Assembly (NCBI RefSeq): GCF_030285785.1
Contig: NZ_CP127247.1
Location: forward strand, 558,001 to 622,000
Direction: 5' to 3'
Source: Parasedimentitalea psychrophila
Lineage (GTDB): Bacteria; Pseudomonadota; Alphaproteobacteria; Rhodobacterales; Rhodobacteraceae
DNA length: 64,000 nt
Shown piece after piece: positions 34,845 through 44,247 of this stretch; the first letter of the stretch is position 1; the number at the start of each line of letters is the position of its first letter. The notes under the pieces are model-generated. The model ran no database searches. It was not told the origin of the DNA and saw only the letters and a program-made list of their open reading frames with translations. The position numbers were made by a program, and so were the translations under genes.

Positions 34845-35723
34845 ATGACCAAACCCACCATGATTGCCGTGATCGGCGGCTCGGGCCTGTATGAGATTGA
34901 CGGGTTGCAGGACGCCCGGTGGGTTACCGTAGACACCCCCTGGGGCGCGCCGTCGGACCAGATCCTGACCGGGGAACTGGACGGGGTAAAAATGGGGTTT
35001 CTGCCGCGTCATGGCCGCGGCCATGTCCATGCGCCCTCGGATGTGCCCTACCGCGCCAATATCGACGCGCTGAAGCGGCTGGGGGCCACGGATGTGATTT
35101 CGGTCTCGGCCTGTGGATCGTTCCGCGAGTCCATGGCACCGGGTGATTTTGTTATTGTCGATCAATTCATTGATCGCACGTTCGCGCGGCACAAGAGCTT
35201 TTTTGGATCGGGCTGTGTCGCCCATGTCAGCCTGGCCCATCCCACCTGCCCGCGACTGGGAGACGCCTGCGAGACCGCCGCCCGCGCCGCCGGCATCACG
35301 GTGCATCGGGGCGGTACCTATCTGGCGATGGAGGGGCCGCAGTTTTCCACCGTGGCCGAGTCGAAGCTGTACCGCGAACAATGGGGCGCCGACGTCATTG
35401 GCATGACCAATATGCCCGAGGCCAAACTGGCCCGGGAGGCCGAGCTTTGTTATGCCTCGATTGCCATGGTCACCGATTTTGACAGCTGGCATCCAGATCA
35501 CGGCGCCGTTGATATCACCGCCATCCTTGCGACCTTGCAGGGCAACTCCAGCAATGGGGCTGACTTGGTGCGCCGCCTGCCCGCACTGCTTGGCGGTGAA
35601 CGAACTGAATGCCCCCACGGCTGTGACACCGCACTGGAATATGCAATCATGACCGCGCCGGAGAAACGCGACCCGGCGCTGCTGACAAAACTGGATGCGG
35701 TGGCTGGGCGCGTGCTGGGTTAG
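34845..35723 (+). CDS. mtnP: S-methyl-5'-thioadenosine phosphorylase
   Basis: 292 residues. It starts MIAVIGGSGLYEIDGL and has FLPRHGRGHVHAPSDVPYR (phosphate site), TYLAMEGPQFST, NMPEAKLAREAELCYAS and a C-terminal DFDSWH (purine aspartate region). It cleaves methylthioadenosine to adenine and methylthioribose-1-phosphate in the methionine salvage pathway. The released adenine is the substrate for Apt, encoded 800 bases downstream on the same strand, which makes a neat functional pair around a LysE exporter gene. Confidence 0.96.
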   Translation: MTKPTMIAVIGGSGLYEIDGLQDARWVTVDTPWGAPSDQILTGELDGVKMGFLPRHGRGHVHAPSDVPYRANIDALKRLGATDVISVSACGSFRESMAPGDFVIVDQFIDRTFARHKSFFGSGCVAHVSLAHPTCPRLGDACETAARAAGITVHRGGTYLAMEGPQFSTVAESKLYREQWGADVIGMTNMPEAKLAREAELCYASIAMVTDFDSWHPDHGAVDITAILATLQGNSSNGADLVRRLPALLGGERTECPHGCDTALEYAIMTAPEKRDPALLTKLDAVAGRVLG

Positions 35724-35810
35724 TCTAGGCGAGATATCAGAATTTGGCGTTGACGTAGCTTCAAAGCGCTGTCTTTGCTGTTCCAGAACCACTTAGACAG
35801 GATGATTTTT

Positions 35811-36440
35811 ATGGACATGAACCTCTGGCTGACCTTTGTGGCCGCATCTGTGGCCCTACTGATGATCCCCGGACCAACTGTACTGTTAGTTCTCAGCTAT
35901 GCCCTATCCAAGGGTCGGCAAGTGGCTGTGGCGGCGGCGTTAGGTGTGGCGCTGGGGGACTTCATCGCCATGACCGCATCGCTGGTGGGACTGGGCGCAT
36001 TGGTGATGGCCTCTGCCACACTGTTTGTGGTTCTGAAATGGGCGGGGGCGGTCTATCTGGTTTGGCTGGGTATCAAGCTGTGGCGCAGTGCCTCGGCAGA
36101 AGGCGTAACCGAACTCGCCAACACCCGCGATGTGCAGGCCAAAGGCATCTTTGGCCATACAGCAACCGTGACTGCCTTAAACCCTAAATCCATTGGCTTT
36201 TTCATTGCTTTTGTGCCGCAGTTCATCCGCCCCGAAGGAAACCTGGCACCGCAGTTTGCCATTCTGATTGCCACATTTGTGATCTTAGGCGGATTGAATG
36301 CGCTGGCCTATGCGCTGCTGGCAGATCGCCTGCGCGGCTGGATCGCCCGCCCTGCCGTCGTGGCCAACCTGACCAAAGGTGGCGGCGTTGCCCTGATTGG
36401 CATGGGGCTGACCACGGCGTTTCTACGTCGCCCGGCCTAG
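35811..36440 (+). CDS. LysE family translocator
   Basis: 209 residues from ATG 35811, preceded by AGGA at eight bases; in-frame ATGs upstream at 35802 and 35775 are less favoured. It has about six hydrophobic segments, with the characteristic LLMIPGPTVLLVLSYALSKG entry and ALNPKSIGFFIAFVPQFI. These RhtB/LysE proteins export amino acids or homoserine lactone; substrate is not fixed. It lies between mtnP and apt. Confidence 0.9.
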   Translation: MDMNLWLTFVAASVALLMIPGPTVLLVLSYALSKGRQVAVAAALGVALGDFIAMTASLVGLGALVMASATLFVVLKWAGAVYLVWLGIKLWRSASAEGVTELANTRDVQAKGIFGHTATVTALNPKSIGFFIAFVPQFIRPEGNLAPQFAILIATFVILGGLNALAYALLADRLRGWIARPAVVANLTKGGGVALIGMGLTTAFLRRPA

Positions 36441-36543
36441 GTTCCGGCTTGCATGACAAGCAGACATAAGACAAACCATCTTTGGTCTGGCCGCACGGGT
36501 CAGCCCTGCGCCATTTAGAGCCGACCCCCAAAGAGGCCCCACC

Positions 36544-37083
36544 ATGCCAAAGCATACCACCGTCAAAGATTACATCCGCACCATTCCGAATTTCCCGCAC
36601 AAAGGTATCATGTTCCGCGATGTGACCACTTTATTTGCCGATCCGCGCGGTTTTCGCATGGCGGTGGACCAGATGCTGCATCCCTATGCTGGCATGCGCA
36701 TCGACAAAGTGGTGGGGCTGGAGGCGCGTGGCTTTATTCTGGGCGGCGCCATTGCCCACCAACTGGGCACCGGTTTTGTGCCCATCCGCAAGCAGGGCAA
36801 ACTGCCCGGCGCCACCCTGAGCCAAGATTACAAACTGGAATACGGCGAGGCCACCGTCGAGATCCATAAGGATGCGATCCAACCGGGCGAGAAGATCTTG
36901 GTGGTCGACGACCTGCTCGCCACCGGCGGCACCGCCGCTGCGGGCATCAAACTGATCGAGCGACTGGGCGGCGACATCGTCTCCTGCTCGTTCATCATCG
37001 ACCTGCCGGAATTGGGCGGCGGTAAAGTGTTGGAAAGCATGGGCATGGATGTGCATGTCCTGTGTGAATTCGAGGGCGAATAA
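36544..37083 (+). CDS. apt: Adenine phosphoribosyltransferase
   Basis: 179 residues. The PRPP-binding motif is [13 protein letters not shown] (118-130), with [16 protein letters not shown] for the purine pocket and the N-terminal [20 protein letters not shown] typical of Apt. It turns adenine plus PRPP to AMP in the cytoplasm, recycling adenine from MtnP. ATG start with a near-perfect family length. Confidence 0.97.
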   Translation: MPKHTTVKDYIRTIPNFPHKGIMFRDVTTLFADPRGFRMAVDQMLHPYAGMRIDKVVGLEARGFILGGAIAHQLGTGFVPIRKQGKLPGATLSQDYKLEYGEATVEIHKDAIQPGEKILVVDDLLATGGTAAAGIKLIERLGGDIVSCSFIIDLPELGGGKVLESMGMDVHVLCEFEGE

Positions 37084-37144
37084 CCTCCCAAATTTGGCGC
37101 GAAACGGCTTGCGGGCAGTTTTGCGTCTGACCTAGCCTGTCGCA

Positions 37145-37781
37145 ATGAGCACCCCATCGATACAGGACAGCCGCTAGTCCTGGATCCGCCTGATTATGAC
37201 CCTGACCATCGCTACGCGGGCCATTGTCAGCATGTTGGCGTTGATTGTGATCCTGCCGACAGTTGAAGTGGAATTTGGCGCGGGTCTGGCCGAGACCGCA
37301 CTGCCCTATACCCTGACGATGATCGGATTTGCGGTGGCAATCGTGTTATCTGACGATTGGTGGAGCGGGTTGGGGGCACCCTGGCCCTGAACGGTGCCGC
37401 CCTGATGATTGCAGCCGGGTTTGCAGTGTCGCATATTGCGTTGGTCTGGGCTATGGGCCGGCAATTGGCGCCGAGAGGCTGTCACTGTACCGCTGGGCGG
37501 CGTTGCCAGCCGCATTGTCTCGGGCTTGCTTGCTGGCTGATCGTCTGGCTGATCGTCTGGGGGGGGGGCTGCTGACCCTGCTGGTCGGTTCCATGCTGCA
37601 CTAATTGGCGCTGTTTTTATACCTGTCCTACGACGGCATGGTCTCGCTCTATATGGTCAGTCTGGTATTTGGCCTGGCTCAGGGTGGCATTGTGCCCAGC
37701 TATGCACTGCTGGTGCTGCGGCGCAGCCGTACGGCAGAACGTCGGGGCGAACACCAGGCCGCGACAGCTGCCACGCCGTGA
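37145..37781 (+). pseudogene. Degraded MFS transporter gene
   Basis: Three open fragments of one MFS protein remain, in different frames. Fragment 1 (from 37145) begins MSTPSIQDSR and is cut by TAG at 37175-37177, resuming with SWIRLIMTLTIATRAIVSML and ALPYTLTMIGFAVAIV. Fragment 2 (about 37357-37575) is hydrophobic and includes LNGAALMIAAGFAVSHIALV. Fragment 3 (37605-37781) reads YDGMVSLYMVSLVFGLAQGG then IVPSYALLV and stops early. Between them are a 12-base tandem duplication (37533-37556) and a run of ten G's (37559-37568), plausible sites of slippage. The gene has lost its C-terminal third. It cannot make a working transporter. Confidence 0.85.
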
Positions 37782-37786
37782 CCACC

Positions 37787-37814
37787 GGTGCGTGCCAGCA
37801 CGCACCCTACAATT
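37787..37814 (-). repeat. GTGCGTGC palindromic repeat, family 2 (copy 3)
   Basis: GGTGCGTGCC AGCACGCACC then CTACAATT: on the minus strand AATTGTAGGGTGCGTGC followed by TGGCACGCACC. It sits between the pseudogene's end and the FAD oxidase stop. Confidence 0.75.
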
Positions 37815-37818
37815 TCAG

Positions 37819-39234
37819 CTAGACCCGCAGCACGGCGCCGGGGTTCATGATGCCATTGGGATCCAGCGCCTGCTTGATCGCCTGCATCGCCGCCAGCCGG
37901 ACCGGATCCCCATAGCGCGCGATATCCTCGACCTTGATGCGGCCAACGCCGTGTTCGGCACTGATCGAGCCGCCCATCTCATGTACCAGATCATGCACCG
38001 TCCGCTTTACCGCGCCACGTTGAGCCTCATAGTCCGCCCGCGATCGCCCAAACGCGGGGAACACGTTGTAATGCAGGTTGCCATCGCCAAGATGGCCGAA
38101 ACAGTTGATGCGGAAATCTCCCAGCGCCTCGATCCTCACGCCACCGCGCAGAATAAACTCCGGGATCGCCGACAGCGGCACCGAGATATCATGGCTGGAC
38201 ACCGAGCCGATCAGCCGGTTCGCCTCGGGGATCTGCTCACGCAGCGCCCATAGCTCTTGCCGCTGTGCCTCGGACTGGGCAATCACCCCGTCCAGCGCAT
38301 GGCCCGCCGTCATCGCCGCCTCAAACAGATCCGCCAGTGCCAGTTCGGGATCCAATCCCCGGGCCAGCCCCAGCTCAACCAACACGCACCATTCCGGTGG
38401 CGTCGCAAACGGCTGGCGCACTTGCGGCAATGTCTCCGTCAGAAACTGCAGCCCCTGACGGTGTATCAGCTCAAAGGCACTGATGCCTTCGCCCAGCCGA
38501 TCTTGTGCCAGTGACAGGATGGCCAGCGCCGCTGCAGGCGAGCTCACCACCAGCAAAGCTGTGCCTGTCGCCGCCGGAATGGGCGACAGTTTCAACGCCG
38601 CGGCGGTGATAATACCCAGCGTTCCTTCCGCGCCAATCAGCAGCCCTCGCAGATCATACCCCGTGTTGTCTTTGCGCAGCCGACTCAACCCATGCCAGAT
38701 GTCGCCACTGGGCAGCACCGCCTCCAAACCAAGACACAATTCCCGGGCATTGCCATAGCGCAGCACATTCACTCCACCGGCATTGGTGGACAAGTTCCCA
38801 CCAATCTGGGCCGACCCTTCCGAGGCCAGCGACAGCGGGAATAACCGCTCCTCACTCTGCGCTGCAGCCTGCACATCCGCCAGAATGGCTCCTGCTTCGG
38901 CCACCAGCACATTCTCCTGGGGATAGACCACACGCACCGCGTTCATTCGCTCCATCGAGATCACCAATGGCGCCGGTCCCGTCCCCATCACCTGACCGCC
39001 AACCAGCCCAGTGCCGCCGCCATAAGGCACCACCGGCACGCGGGCGATATTGGCCGCACGCAATAACACCGAGACCTGCTCCGCACTCTGCGGCCGCGCC
39101 AGCACTCCGGCCTGACCGCGATAGCGCCCGCGCGGCTCCTCAAGATACCTATGGTCAGCCTCGCCTAATATGCCCGCAGGCAGGTCTGCCTCCAGACCGG
39201 CAATAAAATCAGCATCGACAGAGTTCAAATCCAT
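37819..39234 (-). CDS. FAD-binding oxidase (GlcD/D-lactate dehydrogenase type)
   Basis: 471 residues from ATG 39234 (a TTG lies two codons upstream). The VAO-type FAD domain has VPVVPYGGGTGLVGG (FAD pyrophosphate) and SEGSAQIGGNLSTNAGG; the cap/C-terminal part includes NCFGHLGDGNLHYN and SAEHGVGRIK, the metal and substrate histidines of GlcD and DLD family members. Such enzymes oxidise D-2-hydroxyacids (glycolate, D-lactate, D-2-hydroxyglutarate) and pass electrons to quinone or cytochrome. No glcE/glcF beside it, so a single-subunit D-lactate/2-hydroxyglutarate dehydrogenase role is likelier than glycolate oxidase. Confidence 0.88.
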   Translation of the reverse strand: MDLNSVDADFIAGLEADLPAGILGEADHRYLEEPRGRYRGQAGVLARPQSAEQVSVLLRAANIARVPVVPYGGGTGLVGGQVMGTGPAPLVISMERMNAVRVVYPQENVLVAEAGAILADVQAAAQSEERLFPLSLASEGSAQIGGNLSTNAGGVNVLRYGNARELCLGLEAVLPSGDIWHGLSRLRKDNTGYDLRGLLIGAEGTLGIITAAALKLSPIPAATGTALLVVSSPAAALAILSLAQDRLGEGISAFELIHRQGLQFLTETLPQVRQPFATPPEWCVLVELGLARGLDPELALADLFEAAMTAGHALDGVIAQSEAQRQELWALREQIPEANRLIGSVSSHDISVPLSAIPEFILRGGVRIEALGDFRINCFGHLGDGNLHYNVFPAFGRSRADYEAQRGAVKRTVHDLVHEMGGSISAEHGVGRIKVEDIARYGDPVRLAAMQAIKQALDPNGIMNPGAVLRV

Positions 39235-39340
39235 GCTCAATCTCTTTTCATTCCTTTGCGCTCACTCAGCAGTACAGCACATAGAGGCACCCTGAATATA
39301 GCGTATAGTCAAAGACCAGCTGCGCAACCCGGGTCCGCGT

Positions 39341-39384
39341 TTCATCTGGCTAAAAATATCCCGGGGTTTGGGGCAGCGCCCCAA
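39341..39384 (-). repeat. Dispersed intergenic repeat, family 1 (copy E)
   Basis: Reverse complement matches copy D (34689) at 41 of 44 bases, including the GGGGCGCTGCCCC palindrome. It lies immediately beyond the GNAT gene's stop, in the opposite orientation to copy D. Confidence 0.85.
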
Positions 39385-39401
39385 GACAAAGCCCCCAAAA
39401 A

Positions 39402-39986
39402 TCATCCCGTCTCAGTCCGCCCTCGGCGGTCACTGCGCAACGAGGCATACAAAACATGAGAACGCCAGCGGCCATTGATCTGCAGATAGGACTGCGCCAC
39501 GCCTTCATATTTAAAGCCACTGCGCTCCAGCAACCCGCGTGAGGCGGTGTTCTCCGGCAGGCAGGCCGCTTCGATACGGCTGAGATCCAGTTTGGTAAAC
39601 GCATAATGCACCACCGCCCCAATGGCCTCGCGCATATAGCCCTGACGGGCAAAGGGCAGGCCGGTCCAATAGCCCAGGGTTCCAGCCTGCGCCGGGCCAC
39701 GGCGGATGTTATCCAGAGTGATCGCCCCGACCAGCACCTGATCCGCGCGGCGGCACAGAAACAGCGGCAGCGCGGTGCCGCCGCTGATCGCCCGCTGGGC
39801 CCAGTAGACCCGGTTGGTAAAGGATTTCCGGCTCAGATGATCCTCCGCCCAGTTGGGCTCCCATGGCATCAGATAGGACTGGCTGTCCTGCCGCAAACGG
39901 GCCCAGGCATGAAAGTCGGAATGGACCGGCGGCCGCAGGGTCAGCCGCTCGGTCTCAACCCGAACTTTCCGTTTGGACAGCAGCAT
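39402..39986 (-). CDS. GNAT family N-acetyltransferase (RimJ/RimL type)
   Basis: 194 residues; ATG overlaps the upstream protease stop by one base (TGATG). RimJ/RimL features: ETERLTLRPPVHSDFHAW at the start, LVGAITLDNIRRGPAQAGTLGYWTG and QGYMREAIGAVVHYAF (the acetyl-CoA loop), then ASRGLLERSGFKYEG. This subtype acetylates protein N termini or antibiotics; the target is unknown. Translationally coupled with the M16 protease. Confidence 0.9.
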   Translation of the reverse strand: MLLSKRKVRVETERLTLRPPVHSDFHAWARLRQDSQSYLMPWEPNWAEDHLSRKSFTNRVYWAQRAISGGTALPLFLCRRADQVLVGAITLDNIRRGPAQAGTLGYWTGLPFARQGYMREAIGAVVHYAFTKLDLSRIEAACLPENTASRGLLERSGFKYEGVAQSYLQINGRWRSHVLYASLRSDRRGRTETG

Positions 39987-41248
39987 CAAGCGGTGCGCCT
40001 CTCCTGCAACCGGGCCAGGCTGGGGGCCTCTGACACTGGCCCGTACAGGGCCAAAGCCGCCGGGGCCTGGGTCGCCATTGTCTCGGCAAATTCGCGCACA
40101 TCGCCAGTGGTGACCGCATCAATGCGCGCCACCGTATCCGACAGTGGCGGCACCTTGTCCCAGATCTGCACCAGCCGGGCCAGCCGTTCGGCGCGGTTCG
40201 ACGGGCTTTCCAGCCCCATCAGCATCCCCGCCTTCATCTGCGCCCGCGCCCGCGCTACTTCTTCCGGGCCCATATCTTCGGCGGCGCGCTTCATTTCGTC
40301 GATGGTGATCTCGGCCAGCTCGCCCAGTTGCGAGGCCGAGGTGCCTGCATAGATGGTCACCGAGCCGGTATCGGCATAGGCGCCGGTCTGGGCAAAGATC
40401 GAATAGCACAGCCCACGTTTCTCGCGCACCTCCTGGAACAACCGGCTGGACATGCCGCCGCCCAAAGCGCTGGAATAGATCTGCGCGGTATAGATCGCGT
40501 CATCGCGGTAGCCGGGGCTTTCAAACGCCAGCGCAAAATGGGCCTGCTCCAGCGATTTCTCATGCCGCGCCTCACCACCGGTAAAGCGGGCCGGTTCCAC
40601 CAGCTGGCTCTCGCGGGGTTGCATATGGCCAAACAGCTTTTCCGCGGTTTTGACCAGAGCATCATGATCCACCGCTCCCGCCGCCGACAGAATCATCTGG
40701 CCGGGGCCGTAATGTTCGCGAACAAAACCAGCCAGATCATCGCGGTTGAAGGCACTGACCCGCTCAGCCGGGCCCAGAATGGTGCGGCCCAGTGGCTGGT
40801 TGTGATAGCTTTCTTCCTGCAACCAGTCAAAAATCACATCATCCGGCGTGTCCAGAGACTGACCGATTTCCTGCAGGATCACCCCGCGCTCGATCTCGAT
40901 CTCTTTGGGATCAAACACCGGGTTCAGCACGATATCGCCAATCACATCCAGTGCCAGCGCCACATCGTCCTGCAGCACCCGCGCGTAATAGGCGGTGACC
41001 TCGCGGCTGGTATAGGCGTTGATATAGCCGCCAACATCCTCGATCGCCTCGGCAATTTGCAGCGCCGACCGGGTGGCAGTGCCCTTGAACGCCATGTGCT
41101 CCAGAAAATGGGCGATGCCATTTTGCTCAAGCCGCTCATGACGACCGCCCGCAGTTACCCAGATGCCAATGGAGGCGGATTGCAGCCCCGGCATGTTTTC
41201 AGAAACGATACGAAAGCCGTTAGACAGCTGGTCTTGTTGAACAGTCAC
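39986..41248 (-). CDS. M16 family zinc protease (mitochondrial-processing-peptidase-like)
   Basis: 420 residues. The inverted zinc motif HxxEH is HFLEH (His47, Glu50, His51), with the distal glutamate in VILQEIGQSLDTPDD. The C-terminal half contains SSALGGGMSSRLFQEVREKRGLCYSI, the substrate-clamping region of the M16B group. Members of this length in alphaproteobacteria are ancestors of MPP beta and cleave peptides. It overlaps thrC by 4 bases and the GNAT gene by 1. Confidence 0.92.
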   Translation of the reverse strand: MTVQQDQLSNGFRIVSENMPGLQSASIGIWVTAGGRHERLEQNGIAHFLEHMAFKGTATRSALQIAEAIEDVGGYINAYTSREVTAYYARVLQDDVALALDVIGDIVLNPVFDPKEIEIERGVILQEIGQSLDTPDDVIFDWLQEESYHNQPLGRTILGPAERVSAFNRDDLAGFVREHYGPGQMILSAAGAVDHDALVKTAEKLFGHMQPRESQLVEPARFTGGEARHEKSLEQAHFALAFESPGYRDDAIYTAQIYSSALGGGMSSRLFQEVREKRGLCYSIFAQTGAYADTGSVTIYAGTSASQLGELAEITIDEMKRAAEDMGPEEVARARAQMKAGMLMGLESPSNRAERLARLVQIWDKVPPLSDTVARIDAVTTGDVREFAETMATQAPAALALYGPVSEAPSLARLQERRTA

Positions 41249-42633
41249 TTGGAGATGTGCTTTCTGATGTGCTCTTCGAGAGTCGTTAGGTCGTTGGCGA
41301 TCCGGGTCACCCGCTCAGATCTGTCATACAGATCCGACATCTGTGTGGGAAGAGGCGGATGAATGCCACAGGCATCTTTCACCGCAGCCGGAAACTTGGC
41401 CGGATGCGCGGTGGCCAGCGTCACCATTGGCACGGCCGGATTGCGGTGTTCGCCGGCCACCTTGACCCCAATGGCCCCATGCGGGCACAACAGATCGCCA
41501 CTGGCCGCCAGCTGAGCCTTGATGGTGGCCAGGGTTTCGGCCTCGGAACAGCGGCCCGAGTCATATGTTTCGCTCAGCGCCTGAAGGGCGCCCTGCGAGA
41601 CATCAAAGCCACCAGAGGCCAACTCGTCCATCAACTGCGCCACCGCGCCGCTGTCGCGCCCGTAGGCAAAATACAAGGCGCGCTCAAAATTCGACGAGAC
41701 CTGAATATCCATCGAGGGCGAGATCGACGGGATGGTTTCACCCTTGTAGTACCCCTGCCCGTCCAGACAGCGGTGCAGGATGTCATTCTGGTTGGTGGCC
41801 ACCACCAGCTGATCAATCGGCAGCCCCATTTGCTTGGCAATATAACCGGCAAAGATGTCGCCGAAGTTCCCGGTGGGAACGGTAAAGCTGATCTTGCGAT
41901 GCGGCGCGCCCAGCGACACGGCGGACGAGAAGTAATAAACCACCTGCGCCAAAACGCGGGCGATGTTGATCGAGTTGACCCCGGCCAGTTTCACCCCGTC
42001 ACGGAAATCGAAATCGTTGAACATGTCTTTGACCCGCGCCTGGCACTCGTCAAAATCCCCGTCCAGCGCCAGCGCATGGACGTTGGCCTCCGCAGGCGTG
42101 CTCATCTGGCGGCGCTGCACCTCGGAGACCCGGCCATGCGGGTACAGGATGAACACATCGACATTGCTCAGGCCCTTGAAGGCCTCAATTGCGGCAGAGC
42201 CGGTATCGCCTGAGGTGGCACCAACAATGGTCACCCGCTCACCCCGCCTGGCCAGCGCGCTTTGGAACAGCTGACCGATCAGCTGCATGGCAAAATCCTT
42301 GAACGCCAGCGTCGGGCCGTGGAACAGCTCCAGCAGGAAATGGTTTGGCGCCAATTGCTTCAGCGGCGCCTGGGCGGCATGGTCGAAACCGGCATAGGCC
42401 TTGGCGATGATGTCGCGGAATTCGTCGTCGGTGAAACAATCCCCCAGGAATGGCCGCATCACCCGAAAGGTGGTCTCTTCATAGCTCAACCCCGACAGCG
42501 CCGCGATGTCATCGTGGCTCATCTGAGGGATCTCGGCAGGCACGTACAGTCCGCCATCACGAGCCAGCCCGGTCAGCATCGCCTCTTCAAAACTCAGCTC
42601 GGGCGCCTGCCCACGGGTGGAGATGTATTTCAT
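41245..42633 (-). CDS. thrC: Threonine synthase
   Basis: 462 residues, the long class found in alphaproteobacteria. N-terminal YISTRGQAPELSFEEA and the PLP lysine in LAFKDFAMQ (Lys112); ATSGDTGSAAIEA is the phosphate-binding loop; VPTGNFGDIFAGYIAKQMGL follows. It converts phosphohomoserine to threonine. It lies 5 bases after surf1 and overlaps the protease, a conserved neighbourhood with the cytochrome oxidase assembly genes in this lineage. Confidence 0.97.
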   Translation of the reverse strand: MKYISTRGQAPELSFEEAMLTGLARDGGLYVPAEIPQMSHDDIAALSGLSYEETTFRVMRPFLGDCFTDDEFRDIIAKAYAGFDHAAQAPLKQLAPNHFLLELFHGPTLAFKDFAMQLIGQLFQSALARRGERVTIVGATSGDTGSAAIEAFKGLSNVDVFILYPHGRVSEVQRRQMSTPAEANVHALALDGDFDECQARVKDMFNDFDFRDGVKLAGVNSINIARVLAQVVYYFSSAVSLGAPHRKISFTVPTGNFGDIFAGYIAKQMGLPIDQLVVATNQNDILHRCLDGQGYYKGETIPSISPSMDIQVSSNFERALYFAYGRDSGAVAQLMDELASGGFDVSQGALQALSETYDSGRCSEAETLATIKAQLAASGDLLCPHGAIGVKVAGEHRNPAVPMVTLATAHPAKFPAAVKDACGIHPPLPTQMSDLYDRSERVTRIANDLTTLEEHIRKHISK

Positions 42634-42637
42634 CGCT

Positions 42638-43318
42638 TCAGCTTTCAGTTTTGGCGCGCGGGCGCCATAGGAAGTAGGCAGTCATCGCGGCCCAGATCAG
42701 GGCCAGCGAAAACCAGGTGATCGCATATTGCAAGTGGTCATTGGGGATTGAGGCAGAGTTGATTGGCATCGGCAGGACAGAACTGCCATTAATCGGATGG
42801 CCATTCAGCACCACCAGGATTGGCAGGCTGTCCAGTGCAGCAGCCATTGCCACCACATCCCGCGCATACCAGATGTTATTGGCTGTGTCGGCGGCTGGGG
42901 TGTAGCTGTCGGTCTCATCGGGCCAGTGCAGATTGCCGATCAGCTCGGCCTTGCCGGTGTTGCGCGTTGACTTCTTCGCAGCGGCCCGAATAAAGCCGCG
43001 GTCCACCAGTATCCGGCGGCCATCTTCGGTGACGAAGGGCACAATGACCCGAAAGCCCGGCCCCAGTTCGCGGGTTGAGATCAGCACAAGCAGCTCGCCC
43101 GCCGCCATCTCGCCCAGCAGACGGACGGGCCGGTATTTATCTGCCAGAGGATCCGGATTTAACGGCAGTGCGACGGGTTCGGCGACAACACGGGCGTCAA
43201 TGATGTCCAGGATCTGCTGCTTCCAGGCCATGCGCTGCACCTGCCACGCCCCCAGGCTCAGCAAGACAACAAGCCCGGCCAGGCCAACCACCAGTAAGAA
43301 AATCAGCCGCCGCATCAC
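42638..43318 (-). CDS. SURF1 family cytochrome c oxidase assembly protein
   Basis: 226 residues with one N-terminal and one C-terminal membrane segment flanking a periplasmic domain. Marks: LSLGAWQVQRMAWKQ near the start (the SURF1 GxWQxxR-like motif), PVRLLGEMAAGE, ILVDRGFI, and C-terminal DHLQYAITWFSLALIW. SURF1 aids heme a insertion into cytochrome c oxidase subunit I. It follows the ctaE hairpin and precedes thrC. Confidence 0.93.
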   Translation of the reverse strand: MMRRLIFLLVVGLAGLVVLLSLGAWQVQRMAWKQQILDIIDARVVAEPVALPLNPDPLADKYRPVRLLGEMAAGELLVLISTRELGPGFRVIVPFVTEDGRRILVDRGFIRAAAKKSTRNTGKAELIGNLHWPDETDSYTPAADTANNIWYARDVVAMAAALDSLPILVVLNGHPINGSSVLPMPINSASIPNDHLQYAITWFSLALIWAAMTAYFLWRPRAKTES

Positions 43319-43337
43319 AGCCTCCCGTCAACGCAAA

Positions 43338-43363
43338 AGCGCGCGGAGCATCCCCCGCGCGCT
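43338..43363 (-). terminator. Terminator/attenuator between ctaE and surf1
   Basis: AGCGCGCGG / CCGCGCGCT stem with an eight-base loop, followed on the minus strand by TTTT. It lies 50 bases beyond the ctaE stop and 20 before the surf1 start, so surf1 expression may depend on read-through or another promoter. Confidence 0.6.
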
Positions 43364-43412
43364 GTGCTTGATACGCTGTGTCTGCGGTTTTTCAACCGCA
43401 AACATGTATCCC

Positions 43413-44225
43413 TTACATTCCGGCAGTGCCCCAGAGGTACACGGCAAAGAACAGGAACAGCCAAACAACATCCACAAAGTGCCAGTACCAGGCAGCGGTT
43501 TCAAAGCCGACGTGCTGTTCGGGGGTAAAGGCGCCCTTCATGGCGCGGATCAGACAGACCGCCAGAAAGATGGTCCCCAGCAGCACGTGGAAACCGTGAA
43601 AGCCAGTGGCCATGAAGAAGTTCGAGTAGAAGATATCGCCACCAAACTCCCAGCCATCATGGGCCAGCAGCTGATAGTACTCGTAGCCCTGCAGGCCGGT
43701 GAAGGCGATGCCAAAGGCAATACCGATGGCCAGACCCTGAACCAGCGACTTGCGGTCATTGTCATGCACCAGCGCATGGTGCGCCCAGGTGACGGCACAG
43801 CCCGACAGCAGCAGGATCAGCGTGTTGATCAGCGGCAGGTGCAGCGGGTCAACGATATGGATGGCCGGCTGGATATATTCGGTGCCGATATAGTCCTGCA
43901 TTGGATAGATCGCGTGTTTGAAGAACGACCAGAACCAGGCAAAGAAGAACATCACTTCGGACATCACAAACAGGATGAAGCCATAGCGAAGGCCGATTCG
44001 CACCACGGTGGTGTGATCGCCGATGTTGCTTTCAACGGTCACTTCGGACCACCAGGCAAACATGGTGTAGAGCACACCAAGCAGGCCGCCCCAGAACATC
44101 CATGCCGTAATGCCGTGCATCCAGAGCACGGCACCGAACAGCATGACAAAGCCAAACAACGCGCCCAAGAATGGCAGAATTGACGGTGGAAGAATATGAT
44201 AATCGTGATTTTTAGCGTGCGCCAT
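43413..44225 (-). CDS. ctaE: Cytochrome c oxidase subunit III
   Basis: 270 residues, seven membrane segments. It starts [20 protein letters not shown] and has [14 protein letters not shown] and [11 protein letters not shown], both signature stretches of subunit III. It is part of the aa3-type complex in the inner membrane. It lies 22 bases downstream of ctaG in the cta operon. Confidence 0.97.
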   Translation of the reverse strand: MAHAKNHDYHILPPSILPFLGALFGFVMLFGAVLWMHGITAWMFWGGLLGVLYTMFAWWSEVTVESNIGDHTTVVRIGLRYGFILFVMSEVMFFFAWFWSFFKHAIYPMQDYIGTEYIQPAIHIVDPLHLPLINTLILLLSGCAVTWAHHALVHDNDRKSLVQGLAIGIAFGIAFTGLQGYEYYQLLAHDGWEFGGDIFYSNFFMATGFHGFHVLLGTIFLAVCLIRAMKGAFTPEQHVGFETAAWYWHFVDVVWLFLFFAVYLWGTAGM

Positions 44226-44247
44226 TTAAGTGTCCCTCACCTGCCGG

